Assembly (NCBI GenBank): GCA_023525715.1
Contig: CM042012.1
Span: 54,402,839 to 54,466,838 of the forward strand
Direction of reading: 5' to 3'
DNA: 64,000 bases
From: Cichorium intybus
Taxonomy: Eukaryota; Streptophyta; Magnoliopsida; Asterales; Asteraceae
The notes below the pieces were generated by a model, which saw only the letters and a list, made by a program, of their open reading frames with translations, had not been told where the DNA came from and did no database searches. Positions 10,438 through 21,202 of this stretch are shown one piece after another. Position 1 is the first letter of the stretch, and each line of letters opens with the position of its first letter. A program made the position numbers and the translations under genes.

Positions 10438-10862
10438 CTTGGCAGTAGAAACACAATAAGCAAGAAAAATTGCAAGAAATTTTTGATCACCAGAGCTCCG
10501 AGTCGTGTGATTTGAGTTGTGAGCCGCGGCTCACCGTATTAAAGGAAAAAAACCGTCTGATCGTTTCCCGCGGCGCGCATTTCCCCTTTCCGCGGCGCAC
10601 GTGTCGCCAAATCAACCCCTGCGCATCGGGTTGAGTTCCGACCCAACGTCGTGCAATACAAAAATCCGCGGCGCGGTCTTCAAAAATTTTCAAACTTCTC
10701 AATTGACCCCACACTTATTTCAAACCACTAGTACCTGCAAAAATATTGATGTATTTTTGTATTTTATTTTAAGAAATATTTCCTAACTTATGACACGATG
10801 GGTTGCCTCCCAACAAGCGCTAAGTTTAACGTCTTCAGCCAGACGTACTGTTCCTACTACAG
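10438..10862 (-). other. G1 inter-ORF region
   Basis: This is non-coding sequence between the ORF A stop and the putative splice donor. It holds an AAGTGTGGGGT motif (10706-10716), about 150 bases after the ORF A stop as in G3. It also has several CG-rich repeats of the CCGCGGCGCG type (about 10570-10675). Confidence 0.6.
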
Positions 10863-12121
10863 CTATGGTGGATCGTACGCCTTCTTCCTTCGCTGATTTT
10901 CAGTCACCACCGTTCCTTCGTGGCCCCATTGCTTCTCAAACTTTCCTGGGTCGAATGGCTTGTTGGTTCTCCTGTTGCTGCCCAGTTGCTGTTTGTTGAT
11001 TAATTCCCGTGAGTGCTTGGAGGTAGCTTTGAACCTCCAAGCTCGATCCTTCCTTCTATATCTCTTCAAGATCACAGGCTTGACGTGAAGCGCGCCCAAT
11101 GCCGCTTCCAGTAGTTGTTTGACACCTCGGTTGCTAGTGTCTCGCATGCTATCTTCAGGTTGCAATTTTGGTTTGGAATACCAAAAAAAAATTTCCAATC
11201 GAATTGAATCGAAAGGCAACATATCAAGATGCTTCCATATGTCCTCATCGATGGTATTGATCACATCTAATTTTCCATTCATGAATGGATCATGAGTGGT
11301 GATAACATCATGTTTATTATTTTCAAAAATCAATTCGTCAGCATCAACTTCTTGATCATCGTCCAACAGGTGGATCGGGACCAAGAGTGAGCGACTGGTT
11401 TGATCTGATGGTGGTACAAAGTCACCCATCATCAGATCCTTGCTTTCAACTTTCTCAAAATTTTCAAAAATCATAGGTTCGTGGGTAGTATTGTCATCTA
11501 CACCCCCTTCCTCAAAAACATCAACAATTTCAACAAATTCGGGAATTGTTGGGCTGGATCTGTACTGTCACTTACAGTCCCCTCCACAACATCCTCATCA
11601 ACCAAATTGTCTGATGATGGTACAGATTCACTCATCACCAGCTCAACATTCTCAAAACCTTCAAAAACATCAAAAGCTGTTGAGTCAAAGGTAGCATTGT
11701 TACCTACAACCTCTTCCTCAACAACATTTTCGACCATCTCAATGGTCTCTTGATTTTCCCACAGTGCATGCCCTTCCATCACATATTCAGGTGATGCAAG
11801 TTCACACACATTATCATTGGTATAAAAATCACTCACCTCCGGTTCTGGCGAAGGTGGTGAACATTTCCAACTTTCCTCTAACCTATCTAAAGAAGCTTGC
11901 ACTTTTTTAAGAGCTTCAGCCTGGTCCTTCTGCTCATGGTAGTTGTTATACATAAATACCCAAAGTTGGGCCCAAGTTACAGAATTCTTAGGCTGAGATG
12001 ACTCCTCGGTCCGCCATCCATTATCATCGAATGATCCATTGTAACAATCATCCTCGTAATAGGTGTCGGCCGGATTTTCATAATAATCATACTGATCCGG
12101 GTACATGTAATTACCCATCAT
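10863..12121 (-). pseudogene. G1 ORF A: acidic protein of unknown function, frameshifted
   Basis: This begins MMGNYMYPDQYDYYENP about 90 bases after the primer site, where gag normally starts. The N-terminal half is Tyr/Asp/Asn-rich, followed by a predicted coiled coil (EQKDQAEALKKVQASLDRLEE) and an acidic region. It breaks frame near 11500-11560. The C-terminal half (10863-11474) has a conserved acidic-then-basic module: NGKLDVINTIDEDI, then GALHVKPVILKRYRRKDR and WRFKATSKH. G3 carries the same protein (36294-37675). I see no zinc knuckle and no capsid motif I can name. A gag substitute is possible from position only; its function is unknown. Confidence 0.7.
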
Positions 12122-12210
12122 AAGGATGTACGCATACCAAAAATCAGCAAACTAAAATCAACATCAAAATCAGAAACTAAATCCTACAAATCACCTAATC
12201 TAAGCGCACA

Positions 12211-12230
12211 GCTCCCCGGCAACGGCACCA
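12211..12230 (-). promoter_or_regulatory. Primer-binding site of G1 (tRNA-Asp type)
   Basis: The minus strand reads TGGTGCCGTTGCCGGGGAGC, five bases inside the 5' LTR. It is complementary to the plant tRNA-Asp 3' end with one mismatch. This primer is characteristic of Athila-lineage elements. Confidence 0.85.
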
Positions 12231-12235
12231 AAATT

Positions 12236-13347
12236 TGACACGCGCAGAGGTCGTCGTGCGGTCAAAAATAAGAGAAAACCTAACACACACACTAGTATAG
12301 TGGTAGTCAGGGTCGATCCACAGGAGCTTCGTGGTTAGACTAGATGAGAGATTACCAACTAATAGTGTCACAGCTATAGTCGGAGGATCTGGTTTCTATT
12401 TTCCTAATCACTAGCAAATGAGACAATAATCAAACACTCAAGCCAAGCTAAGCTATGTCCAAATGACCTAGTTACTTTCTGAACTCAGAAGTACATCTCT
12501 GAATCAGAAGCAATTGAAGGCATCCAAACTAGCAAAACCAAGCATAGCATAAACTAGCTAATAACTAAAGTTCTACTTGAACAATTACTAGCTAAGATTT
12601 AATGCTAAACCTAACCAAGTTAGCTACTGTTTTCAGCAAAGGAAAACAGTTCCAACCGAGTCAGAAACACAATCCAAACACAATCAAATAATCGAAACAC
12701 AAACAAGCATCCAAAATACCGAAAAACCAATATTAAATGTAACCGAATGATTTCATTCACCAAAACCAATATCCAAACATCAAATCAGTAACCAAAATGT
12801 TTCAAAATCAGAAACCTAAGTGCTCAAAGTCAGTGGTTGTCACTCCCAAAGACTTTAGCTACAAAACTACTTGCTATTAAAAAGGAAATTAAATCCAAAA
12901 ACCTAAAATACCAATTGTGAGCTTGCTGAAATGAAATCCTGGAGTCAAAGAACTTCAAGGTCGATGTTTACACCCGGTCTTTGCTAGAGTTTTCGGCTGG
13001 AAATGCCTCTATTTATAGTTGCAAATTTCCCGTGCCCGCGCCGCGCAGAAGAGAAATCCGCGGCACGCGTACTTATCCGTTCCCCGTTTTTTCGTCATTT
13101 GAATGTGTTCCACCGCCTTAATCCCGCGTCGTGCAGAAGTGAAATCCGCGGCGCGCGTACGAGTTCTCTTGATTTTTCATTCCTTCCCAACTTCTTCCTT
13201 TTGCACGCTTTTAGTCCCTGTTTCTATTCTTTTTCTCCAAACAAGTCCTGGCACGAAAAGTGAGAATACCCAGACATATTTGATATAATTTTATCAAGAA
13301 CAAGGCTCAACAACGCCTAAAATGCTTGATATCACTAGGCGTTGTCA
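12236..13347 (-). repeat. 5' LTR of G1
   Basis: This 1112-bp LTR equals 6780-7891 in length and is about 99% identical by eye. The TATA box lies at 13007-13018 (CTCTATTTATAG on the plus strand). Transcription would run toward lower coordinates. Confidence 0.93.
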
Positions 13348-13352
13348 ATACC

Positions 13353-13974
13353 CCTACCTTAGATCGATTTTTGAGAATTAACTCGATCCTTGGAGTTGGT
13401 CGAAAAGGTCGTCAATTCGGGGTAACGGATACCGATTCTTGATAGTGAGTTTGTTCAATTCCCGATAGTCAATGCACATACGGAATAATCCATCATTCTT
13501 TTTCACAAACAAGACCGGCGCTCCCCAAGGTGAGAAGCTCGGCCTGATGAACCCTTTACTTAGCAGTTCGTTTAGTTGGCTGGATAATTCTTGCATTTCT
13601 GCCAGGGCTAATCGGTATGGCGCTTTTGCTACTGGGGTGGCTCCAGGAATCAAATCGATTCTGAACTCGACTTGTCGTGCGGGTGGTACTCCTGGAAGGT
13701 CTTCTGGGAATACGTCAGAAAAGTCGCAGACTTTAGGGATCTCCTTGATGCTCTTTACTTCTTGCTTCTCGTCAACAACGTAGGCTAGGAAGGCATGGTA
13801 TCTTTTCTGTAGGTACTTTCGGGCTTTGATGCAAGACACGATTCGGAGGCTGGTACTGGGTTTATCACCATAGATAACAAGGGTCTTGTCATCCGGCAGA
13901 TGAAGTCGGATCCCTCGTTCGTAACACATGATGTCGGCATGATGGGAAATTAGCCAATCCATACCGACAATCAC
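13353..13974 (-). pseudogene. G0 pol: protease C-terminus and N-terminal half of RT
   Basis: This joins to 6178-6779 across G1. Reading on the minus strand it has VGMDWLISHHA, the linker PGVPPARQVEFRIDL, and RT fingers/palm motifs GFIRPSFSPWGAPVLFVKK, MCIDYRELN and PLPRIDDLFDQLQG. Two in-frame stops lie close to the insertion: TAA at 13378-13380 and TAG at 13354-13356. A TGA at 13984-13986 separates it, in the same frame, from the protease active-site region. Confidence 0.92.
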
Positions 13975-13983
13975 GTCAAAGCT

Positions 13984-15411
13984 TCATATTCTAACATGCA
14001 TTAAGCCGATTTGAAAGGAGTGATCGTCCAGAGTAAGTGTACAGCCGATGTATATGTCGTTTGTGCTTTCTGTTTTTCCATTTGCCATTTCTACCGTAAA
14101 TGTTTCATTGAGTGGTTGAGGTTTTTGTTTTAGTAGGTTTTTAAACTCATGGCTTACGAAGCTCCTCTCCGCACCGCTATCAAATAGAATATAAGCATAT
14201 GAATTATTGACGAGGAACGTACCGGTAACCACGGTGGGATCCTCCACCGCTTCCGCACGTCCCATAGTTAGGACTCTTCCATTTCTCCCAATGTTCTTTG
14301 TCTTCGGGCAATCACGCTTGAAATGCCCCGTCTCACCATAACCATAGCAAGCTTGACTCACCCCAACATTAGAGGCTTGGGTGGTTTGTGGAACTGGCGC
14401 CTTGCAAAAACGGTCGGTATGACCCTTTTTGTTACAGTTCGTGCAGTGCATTTCTCTACAGGCTCCAGTATGGTGGAAATTACACTTGTTGCACTTGGGT
14501 AGTGTCCCATTATACTGCTTGGTTGCTGTTGGGGTAGTCGGGACAGTGGCTGCACGGACTGCCACAATATGTTGTCTCTTGGCACCTTCTTGGTTAGGCT
14601 GACCCCTTCCCCTATTCCAGGGTTTTCTTTTGTGGTCCTTCTCTTTTGGTTGATCAGTTTTAGGGGTCATGGTGCCCTGGCGAACCCCATGGTCGACTAA
14701 TCGTTGGGCCAGTCGTTTGGCACTGTCGAAGGTGGCGGGGCTTGCCGCTTCTACGTTCCCCTGGATCTGAGGAGATAGTCCCCAGATATAGCGTTCCACT
14801 TTCACAGATTCTGGTGTGACCATAGCAGGGCAGAGGGTTGCCAAGTCATTGAATCGGTTCGTGTAGGTGGTCAGATCTGAACCTTTCATGGTAAGGTTCC
14901 ACAACTCCTGTTCTAGTTTTTGGATCTCCCCTATGGGACAGTACTCTTTCATCAGTATGGTCTTCAGTTCCTCCCGACTCATTGAGTTGGCCACAGGAAG
15001 TGTCAGAGCCTTAACATGACCCTTCCACCAGGACATGGCTGTCTCAGCAAAGGTACAAGCGGCGAATTTGACTTTAAATTCTTCGGGGCATGCAGAGATA
15101 TCAAAGATTGATTCAGTCTTCTCAATCCATCTCGTAAGAGCAAGGACACCACCAGTACCATGGAAAGCCACAGGTTTGCAATTAGCAAAGTCCTTGTACG
15201 TACATACTCGCGATTGGTTTGGTGTTTCTCCATTTGTGGAGTCATTGGTGCCATTTCTGCTTCCATTTCCATTCGTCCCATTCGAGTTTATCTGAGCGAT
15301 AGCAGCTGCTACCGCAGCAGTAACAGCGGCTTGGAAAGTAGCTGTGTCCATCATGGGTGGCTCGGGTGTTTCGATCGGTGCGCGCCTAGCGTTTCTTCGA
15401 CGAGGTGGCAT
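13984..15411 (-). pseudogene. G0 gag and protease active site
   Basis: The frame is open from 15495, but the likely start is the internal Met at 15409-15411 (MPPRRRNARRAP), the usual basic gag start in chromoviruses. The capsid-like retrotransposon gag domain covers about residues 65-260 from there (FHGTGGVLALTRWIEKTE through ERYIWGLSPQIQ). Cys/His clusters follow: CNKCNFHHTGAC, CTNCNKKGHTDRFC, and a final knuckle in which the second Cys is Tyr (ACYGYGETGHFKRDC). The protease active site is DSGAERSF. The frame ends at TGA 13984-13986, a nonsense change within the polyprotein. Confidence 0.9.
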
Positions 15412-15495
15412 ATTTCTGCCACAAGGATTCAAGATTTGACGTTGGTTAGTTTCTGGAAGGATTGTTATAAGTATGTTGTCATTAGGATATGGCAC

Positions 15496-15827
15496 TTATG
15501 TATTTTAAGCTTATCTTTGTCCTTTTCTTTTCGTAAGTTGAAACCATAATCCAGTATCAAACATACATATCAAACACTTGTACAACGTTTTATAAATAAA
15601 CTACGTCATCATATTAATAATAATTTGTAGCGTTACATAAATTTTGAGATAGGAAAATTTGACCTTCGCAGGGGTCTACAATGCAACAATAAACGAACGG
15701 CGTAACGACCCACAAAGAGTGTAATCACTTAATTGTAGGGTCGCGCCTACATACAAAAGCAAGTGGCGTATAGCGCTTGCTCGTAAAATCCTAGTCTATA
15801 ACATAATTTGAGTAGTACGAGTACTAT
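15496..15827 (-). other. G0 spacer between leader ORF and gag
   Basis: This is AT-rich non-coding sequence separating the 242-codon leader ORF from gag. I see no conserved signal in it. Confidence 0.5.
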
Positions 15828-16556
15828 TCATGATGAACTGGATCCCCCATCTCCACGAAGCGCGGTTACCTGTGCCCTCAGATCGGCAGCCTCTCGTACG
15901 GCCTCTTCGGCCCTCTGCTCTATGTCCCGTATCCTCTGCTCGGACTCTGATATTTGCACGAAGGCCTCTCGGAACATCCCCATAGCCATCCTCCCATCCT
16001 CCTCAAGCGAGTCGACCCTCTCGGAAGTACGGTGATGAGCCTCGTCGAGGCGTCGGACGCGTGCTGTGGTGACCTCCGTAGCGGCTCCCACATCCAGGAC
16101 TTGGCTGGATGTCGCCCTGATCCGATCCTCCTGGCGGCTAATACGCCCAATCATGACCGGTAAGGCTCGGTCTGCGGAACCTCCATCGCTGAGGTCGAAG
16201 AAGTCTCGACACCTGCCATAAGGGGGAATCAGGCCTTGCTCGCGACTCCATTGGCGTAGGCGCTCTGCCCATTCTGGCGTCGGGTCCTGAAGAGGTTCTT
16301 CTATTAGTAAGGGACGGTGGATGGGAAGTACCCTCTTTCGAGGAGTACGCATCCATAACGGGCCACCAGGGTGGCGGTATACCTGGAAGCTCAGCTCCGG
16401 GGGTGGTGCATGATGCTCGCGGATTGGGTGGCGGGGGTTGATGACTTCGGGCTCGTCATCGGACTCCTCCTCGTCCCATAGGTCCTCATCTTCCGACATC
16501 TCTTCCGGTTCTTCTTCCGGGTAGTAAGGGTCTCCTGGTAGGTGATATCCGGCCAT
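15828..16556 (-). CDS. G0 leader ORF: acidic coiled-coil protein ahead of gag
   Basis: This is an uninterrupted 242-codon ORF in the same sense as gag-pol, lying between the primer site and gag. The N-terminus (MAGYHLPGDPYYPEEEPEE and on to about residue 40) is strongly acidic. The middle is Pro/Arg/His-rich. From about residue 135 to 240 heptad-like spacing suggests a long coiled coil (RRLDEAHHRTSERVDSLEED; IRDIEQRAEEAVREAADLRA), followed by a Ser tail. I recognise no enzymatic motif. Extra ORFs are known in some plant LTR elements, but I cannot assign this one. It is the only element ORF of this size in the window without a stop, although gag-pol beside it has four. Confidence 0.6.
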   Translation of the reverse strand: MAGYHLPGDPYYPEEEPEEMSEDEDLWDEEESDDEPEVINPRHPIREHHAPPPELSFQVYRHPGGPLWMRTPRKRVLPIHRPLLIEEPLQDPTPEWAERLRQWSREQGLIPPYGRCRDFFDLSDGGSADRALPVMIGRISRQEDRIRATSSQVLDVGAATEVTTARVRRLDEAHHRTSERVDSLEEDGRMAMGMFREAFVQISESEQRIRDIEQRAEEAVREAADLRAQVTALRGDGGSSSS

Positions 16557-17073
16557 GGCGTCTGTACGAGAATTGGGGTGTAAGAAGTATATAAAGGGAT
16601 TCTTAAATACACATATATATATAATTAAGTAATGTACACAAAATACTCCTATAGTATTTTAACTTTATGTTTAGTTCTATAGCGTCATAAAATACTCCTA
16701 TAGTATTTTAAATTTTATGTTTAGTTATTTGGTTATTGGTAAGTGTTCGGACTTGTTGTTCACCACGACTATTCCTAAGTATACGTTAATCATATCTTGG
16801 ACCAATACAGTTGATCAGGCTCTATTTATCCAAGATATAATTACCAAAACACTTAGGCCTATCCGTAGTGTTCAACTTATCCTACCACTTTTGTATGTTT
16901 TCGTTATGATATCGTTCTAGTATGTATGTATGTACTTATACTTTTTATAAAAATTATCGTAGTAATTTTAAAAGTATACTTGTACGAAAAATATTTTCGA
17001 GAGTTTTAGTCTCATTGTATTTATAGTTGTATATCTTTGAATGGACTGATATACTTAGTTCACTATAAACAAT
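16557..17073 (-). other. G0 5' leader
   Basis: This is untranslated leader between the primer site and the leader ORF, AT-rich. It contains a direct repeat: CATAAAATACTCCTATAGTATTTTAA-like text occurs twice near 16640-16710. Confidence 0.5.
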
Positions 17074-17085
17074 GCTCTGATACCA
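17074..17085 (-). promoter_or_regulatory. Primer-binding site of G0 (initiator Met tRNA)
   Basis: The minus strand reads TGGTATCAGAGC, three bases inside the 5' LTR. This is the usual site for chromoviruses and copia elements. Confidence 0.93.
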
Positions 17086-17088
17086 ATC

Positions 17089-19834
17089 TGTCACACCCCC
17101 AAACCGTAATGGCGGAAACGTTCGAGGGTGGATGACTTCATGAACAATATCATAACAAAGTTGAATAATAGTGATTCCAAGCACAACAACCATCATTAAA
17201 TAATTGCAAATGTTACATCGTTTAAAAGTAGCATGTTTCAAATACAATTACAAATGATATCAAAATAAGCAAAAACGACGTCGAAACGTCCCTTCGGATA
17301 GCGCTGGAGGTTTACCTTATCAATTTCCTGAGAATACAAGTAATTTGAAAGAGTGTCAACAATTAAGTTGGTGCGTTCATAAGATTTTGCGTAAGAAATG
17401 TCCTTTGTTTATAAACGATAGTATTGAAAACCAAGAAAATCCAGTATTTTCTCATAAAAATGTCCAAGTCTTTAAATCCCAAAGACTAAAATGTAATATG
17501 TAAACTGTAGTGTAAATTCCTTAGAAATGTATGTTTCCACGTAAACAATTTATAAAAATATTAAGTTGATTATTTTCCCCATGTGAGATACCCTATAACC
17601 ATACTGTGACTAGTTGGCCTGCTGCGACGTTCTTCAGGCGTCGGAATGTGAGACATTTGGACACCTCAGACCTGCCGGTATAGCTGTAGCTAGCAGCTCA
17701 GGTGCGGGGTTGTCAAGCCCGTATAAATCTATACTCAAATATCGCAACTCTTACCGAGACTCTGGTTATAAAATTCAGGACTTATAGTAGGTACTTATAG
17801 AAGTACTGTGAAGATTTCATCTCACAAAAATGTATGTATTTCAATCAACTTGTTTACGTAAGATTTGTATATAAAAACTCTTGTAATCATCCATTATCAT
17901 TTTTCCCATGATAATATAGTAATGTTTAATAATTATATAAGTTTATATAATTATTTTTGTCATAATAACCTTATGTTCATAAACTATTCCAATAATAGTT
18001 TATTTTTAGTGTTCCGTCGTAATAATCATATTTTTACGAATAATAACGAAATAACATATTCAAATGATTATAAATATCATCTTTTAAGATATTTCTCACA
18101 AAAATGGTGTAATAACTTGGTTATAACCATTTTTGCTAGAAAGTGATATTTCCCGGTTACAAAAACGTAATTTTTATTAGTTTTCGTTTTTATGACGTTT
18201 ATGTCAAGAATCTAGTATTTTACACACTTTATTTATAGTCTTGTATCTTTCACACAAACATAATATGTCATAATATTTACAATACATGGATCTAACCACT
18301 TCTCATGTCAAGATCATTTGTACACAACTTCTAGTTTTTCATATTTATAACATTTTTATCCAAGATCTAGCAATTTTACACATTTTATTTATAGTTTGGA
18401 AACTTTTATACAAATATAATATGTCATAATGTTTATCATACATAGAACTAACCATTTTTCATATCAAAAACATTTTTACACAACAACTAGTTTTATGAAC
18501 TTGTGTACAACATCATTTATAGCATTTAAACATATGTAAACTTGGATAAAACAACATTTATAGTATTTAAACTTGTATTCTCCCCCAAAAAGTTTAGAAA
18601 TGATGAAAATGATGGGTATGAACTCACCCTTGTAGCGTGCTTTGCTCAAAAACTAGGGTAATCTCGGGAGATTAGCGGTAGGAACGGAGATCCAAGCCTT
18701 GGAGCTCGGAGGACCCTTGGACAATGCTATTACCCAAAGGTTTTTCATAGATGTTAGTGTGTGTAAATGGAGTAAAACTTGTGTAATAGTGTTTAAAATC
18801 ACAAGAGAAGCTAACTTACCAAGTTTGGAATGTTTTGCACTAAAAATGGTGGATGGTGAGGGTGGCCGGCGGTGGTTTATGGTGGTGTATGGTGGTGGCG
18901 GGTTGGAGGGGAGATGGTGGTGGATTGTTTGAGCCGAGAGGAGAAAGAGAGAGATGTAGGAGAAGAGTGGTGCTAGTTGTTCTCAAATGAAGTGCATAAT
19001 GGTTTAAAAATCTAAGTTTGATTTTGTGCATTTGTTTATTCCTAGCCCTAATTACACCTAGATCTTGAATAGTAACCCATGGATTGCATGGGGGCTGGTG
19101 GTGCAGCCGATGGGGGTGGGGTAGGAGGGGTGGGTGGGTTTGTTTTTATAAAAATAGCATCCTACTTATATAAAATGTGTGATTTTTATAAAAGCATAAG
19201 TCGTTTTAGTGAAATTTATGAGTTTTTGACGAAACAAAGTTCTAAATAATTATTTTGTATAAAAACATTGTCAAACATTTATTTTGATTGAATTATAACT
19301 CGTTGGGTGTTGAAATACGCGTTTAAGCGCAGTATTCTTCCGATTTCGCGATTTTCGGCATTTTACCGGAAATCGAATTTGGCTTTGAAATTAAATACTA
19401 GATATTACTACATTCCATATTATATGAATTGTTATTTCATATTTGATGTTTAAGGCACCACATTTTGCATTTTGAGTCCAAACCCTGTGTACATTTATCC
19501 GTTCACAGCGGTTTAATCGTTGTAACTTTCACATACGAACTCCGTTTTCGACGTTCTATATGTCCACAGTTTCGTATTTACGAGTAGATCGTTTTATGAA
19601 TATTATTATTCTCAAAATAATAATTGTACGATTATCGAATTTTTACGCTACAGTAATCTATTGTCCGTATTTTCGATGTTTACTCGATAATTGTTTTGAA
19701 TTAACATACGTAGTATTATAATATTTAATAATTCATAGGAAAAGTTATGGAAATTAACTTTTCAACACATGGATTAACGTACGCTTCGTTTGGCTACAGT
19801 TGATTTTCGTTGACCAAAAGTTACAATTGTCACA
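17089..19834 (-). repeat. 5' LTR of G0
   Basis: This 2746-bp LTR is the partner of 1511-4257. The ends are TGTCACA/TGTCACA and the target duplication aattt follows at 19835-19839. Its identity to the other LTR is about 98% by eye. Confidence 0.93.
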
Positions 19835-19839
19835 AATTT

Positions 19840-20318
19840 AAAAACTGCCTCACAACTGATCTAAAATCGGGTATAAGTTATGTCAGCTCGACCCTAGCGA
19901 GGGGTTGCCACCCCTAGGACCCCGTTACCAGGGGCAATGCCCCCAAACTCCAATTGTTCAGGGGCTTCGTCGCTAAGTACCAGTATACTTTAAATTAAAA
20001 TAAATTCAAACAAGTGTGCATTCCACACCACCCCTACTTGTTCAATATTTATTAATATTACATTGGTCAACAAAGTTCATCCCATTACACTTAAATAATA
20101 TCGGTGATGCAAATCACCAACAATAGGTATTATATTAACGAGTATTTATTATGTGGGACCTAGCAACGATGGGGAATGGAAGGTTTAATCAGTGCAAGTA
20201 TAAGCCTTAGAAGATAAAACAATTGTATTTTATCTTTAAGTGTAATTGCCGAGCTGATGCTCATGTTATTTAATTTGTATGTTTGACTAGATCATGTTGG
20301 TAAAATTTGTATGAATCC

Positions 20319-20365
<47 letters not shown>

Positions 20366-20396
20366 CTTCTCTCTTGATTTTGATACTTGTCTTGAT
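19840..20396. other. Spacer between nests, with (TC)19 microsatellite
   Basis: No ORF or element ends are seen. A short CG/CCCC-rich stretch near 19890-19975 contains imperfect GGGG/CCCC inverted pairs. A perfect TC repeat occupies 20325-20362. Confidence 0.7.
20325..20362. repeat. (TC)19 microsatellite
   Basis: This is thirty-eight bases of uninterrupted TC dinucleotide, just upstream of the copia element. Confidence 0.98.
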
Positions 20397-21202
20397 CTAA
20401 TTGTTAATTATATATTATGTTATTTAGTTGTATAGGTCTTTTATACACAAATTTATCGTTCAGGGCCCCTTATGTAATTATGTATCTCACTGTAATATAT
20501 CACTACAAATAAAATTACATTTAGTGGCATAGAAAAACTGTCACTAAAAACCAAAAAAGTGCCACTAAAGGCCTCCTGGGGAATCAGCGGCACAAAAAAA
20601 AAAGTGTCACTAAAAGCGCTGCCACTAAAGACTTTTAGTGGCACTTTTTTGTTGTGCCGCTGCAACCTTAATGAGTTTTAGTGGCACTTTTTTTATGCCA
20701 CTGTAGGGCTTCTACGCTTTAGTGGCACTATTTTTATGCCACTATTTTAATTATTAAAATAAATATTATTCACCCTTTTTAGTGGCACTTTTTTTAAAAA
20801 ATATTATATTAACAATTAGGAATTATTGTTTTTATAATTAAATGGAACATAATGTAATAATAAGACAATCAATATAATAAATTAAAACACACCATCATTA
20901 CTTCGATTTAAACATGTTTAACAACAATCGCAATATTTAAAACACACGTCGTCTTGAAAGTTTAATAAGTCAAAGTGTTACTTAAAACATCAAACTACCA
21001 AACTAAATACTTGTTGGAGAAGAAACACGGAACTTGATTGAGCTCGAACTTTGTAAAATTGCTCCACTTGTTTATCAAACTTACGAACAAGTACCTATCA
21101 CATAACCATAATATATCACCTTAAAACATGTAATAATATCACCAACAAGTAGAATACATAAAAAGAAGCATCAATCACTTGGTTAAACGAGTTGAAACCA
21201 AT

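Larger units (their letters stand above)
6780..13347 (-). mobile_element. Athila-like non-autonomous LTR element 'G1'
   Basis: This is a 6568-bp element on the minus strand inserted into G0's RT, with target duplication atacc (6775-6779 and 13348-13352). Its 1112-bp LTRs have TGACA...TGTCA ends and differ at about 13 sites by eye (1.2%), the least of any pair here. The primer site matches tRNA-Asp (TGGTGCCGTTGCCGGGGAG), as in Athila-type elements. The interior holds ORF A and ORF B and long conserved non-coding stretches. I find no RT, RNase H, integrase or protease motif, so it must depend on another element. It is the same family as G3 (26329-41647). Confidence 0.9.
1511..19834 (-). mobile_element. 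Ty3-type chromovirus (Tekay-like) 'G0', interrupted
   Basis: This is a full-length LTR retrotransposon read on the minus strand, 18.3 kb with the nested G1 element and about 11.75 kb without it. The LTRs (1511-4257 and 17089-19834) start TGTCACA and end TGTCACA, and are flanked by the 5-bp target duplication aattt (1506-1510 and 19835-19839). Minus-strand order is 5' LTR, Met-tRNA primer site, an extra 242-codon ORF, gag, protease, RT, RNase H, integrase with C-terminal chromodomain, PPT, 3' LTR. I count roughly 45 LTR differences over 2.75 kb (about 1.6%). Four in-frame stops, a substituted integrase catalytic residue and the G1 insertion in RT make it non-autonomous. Confidence 0.93.
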
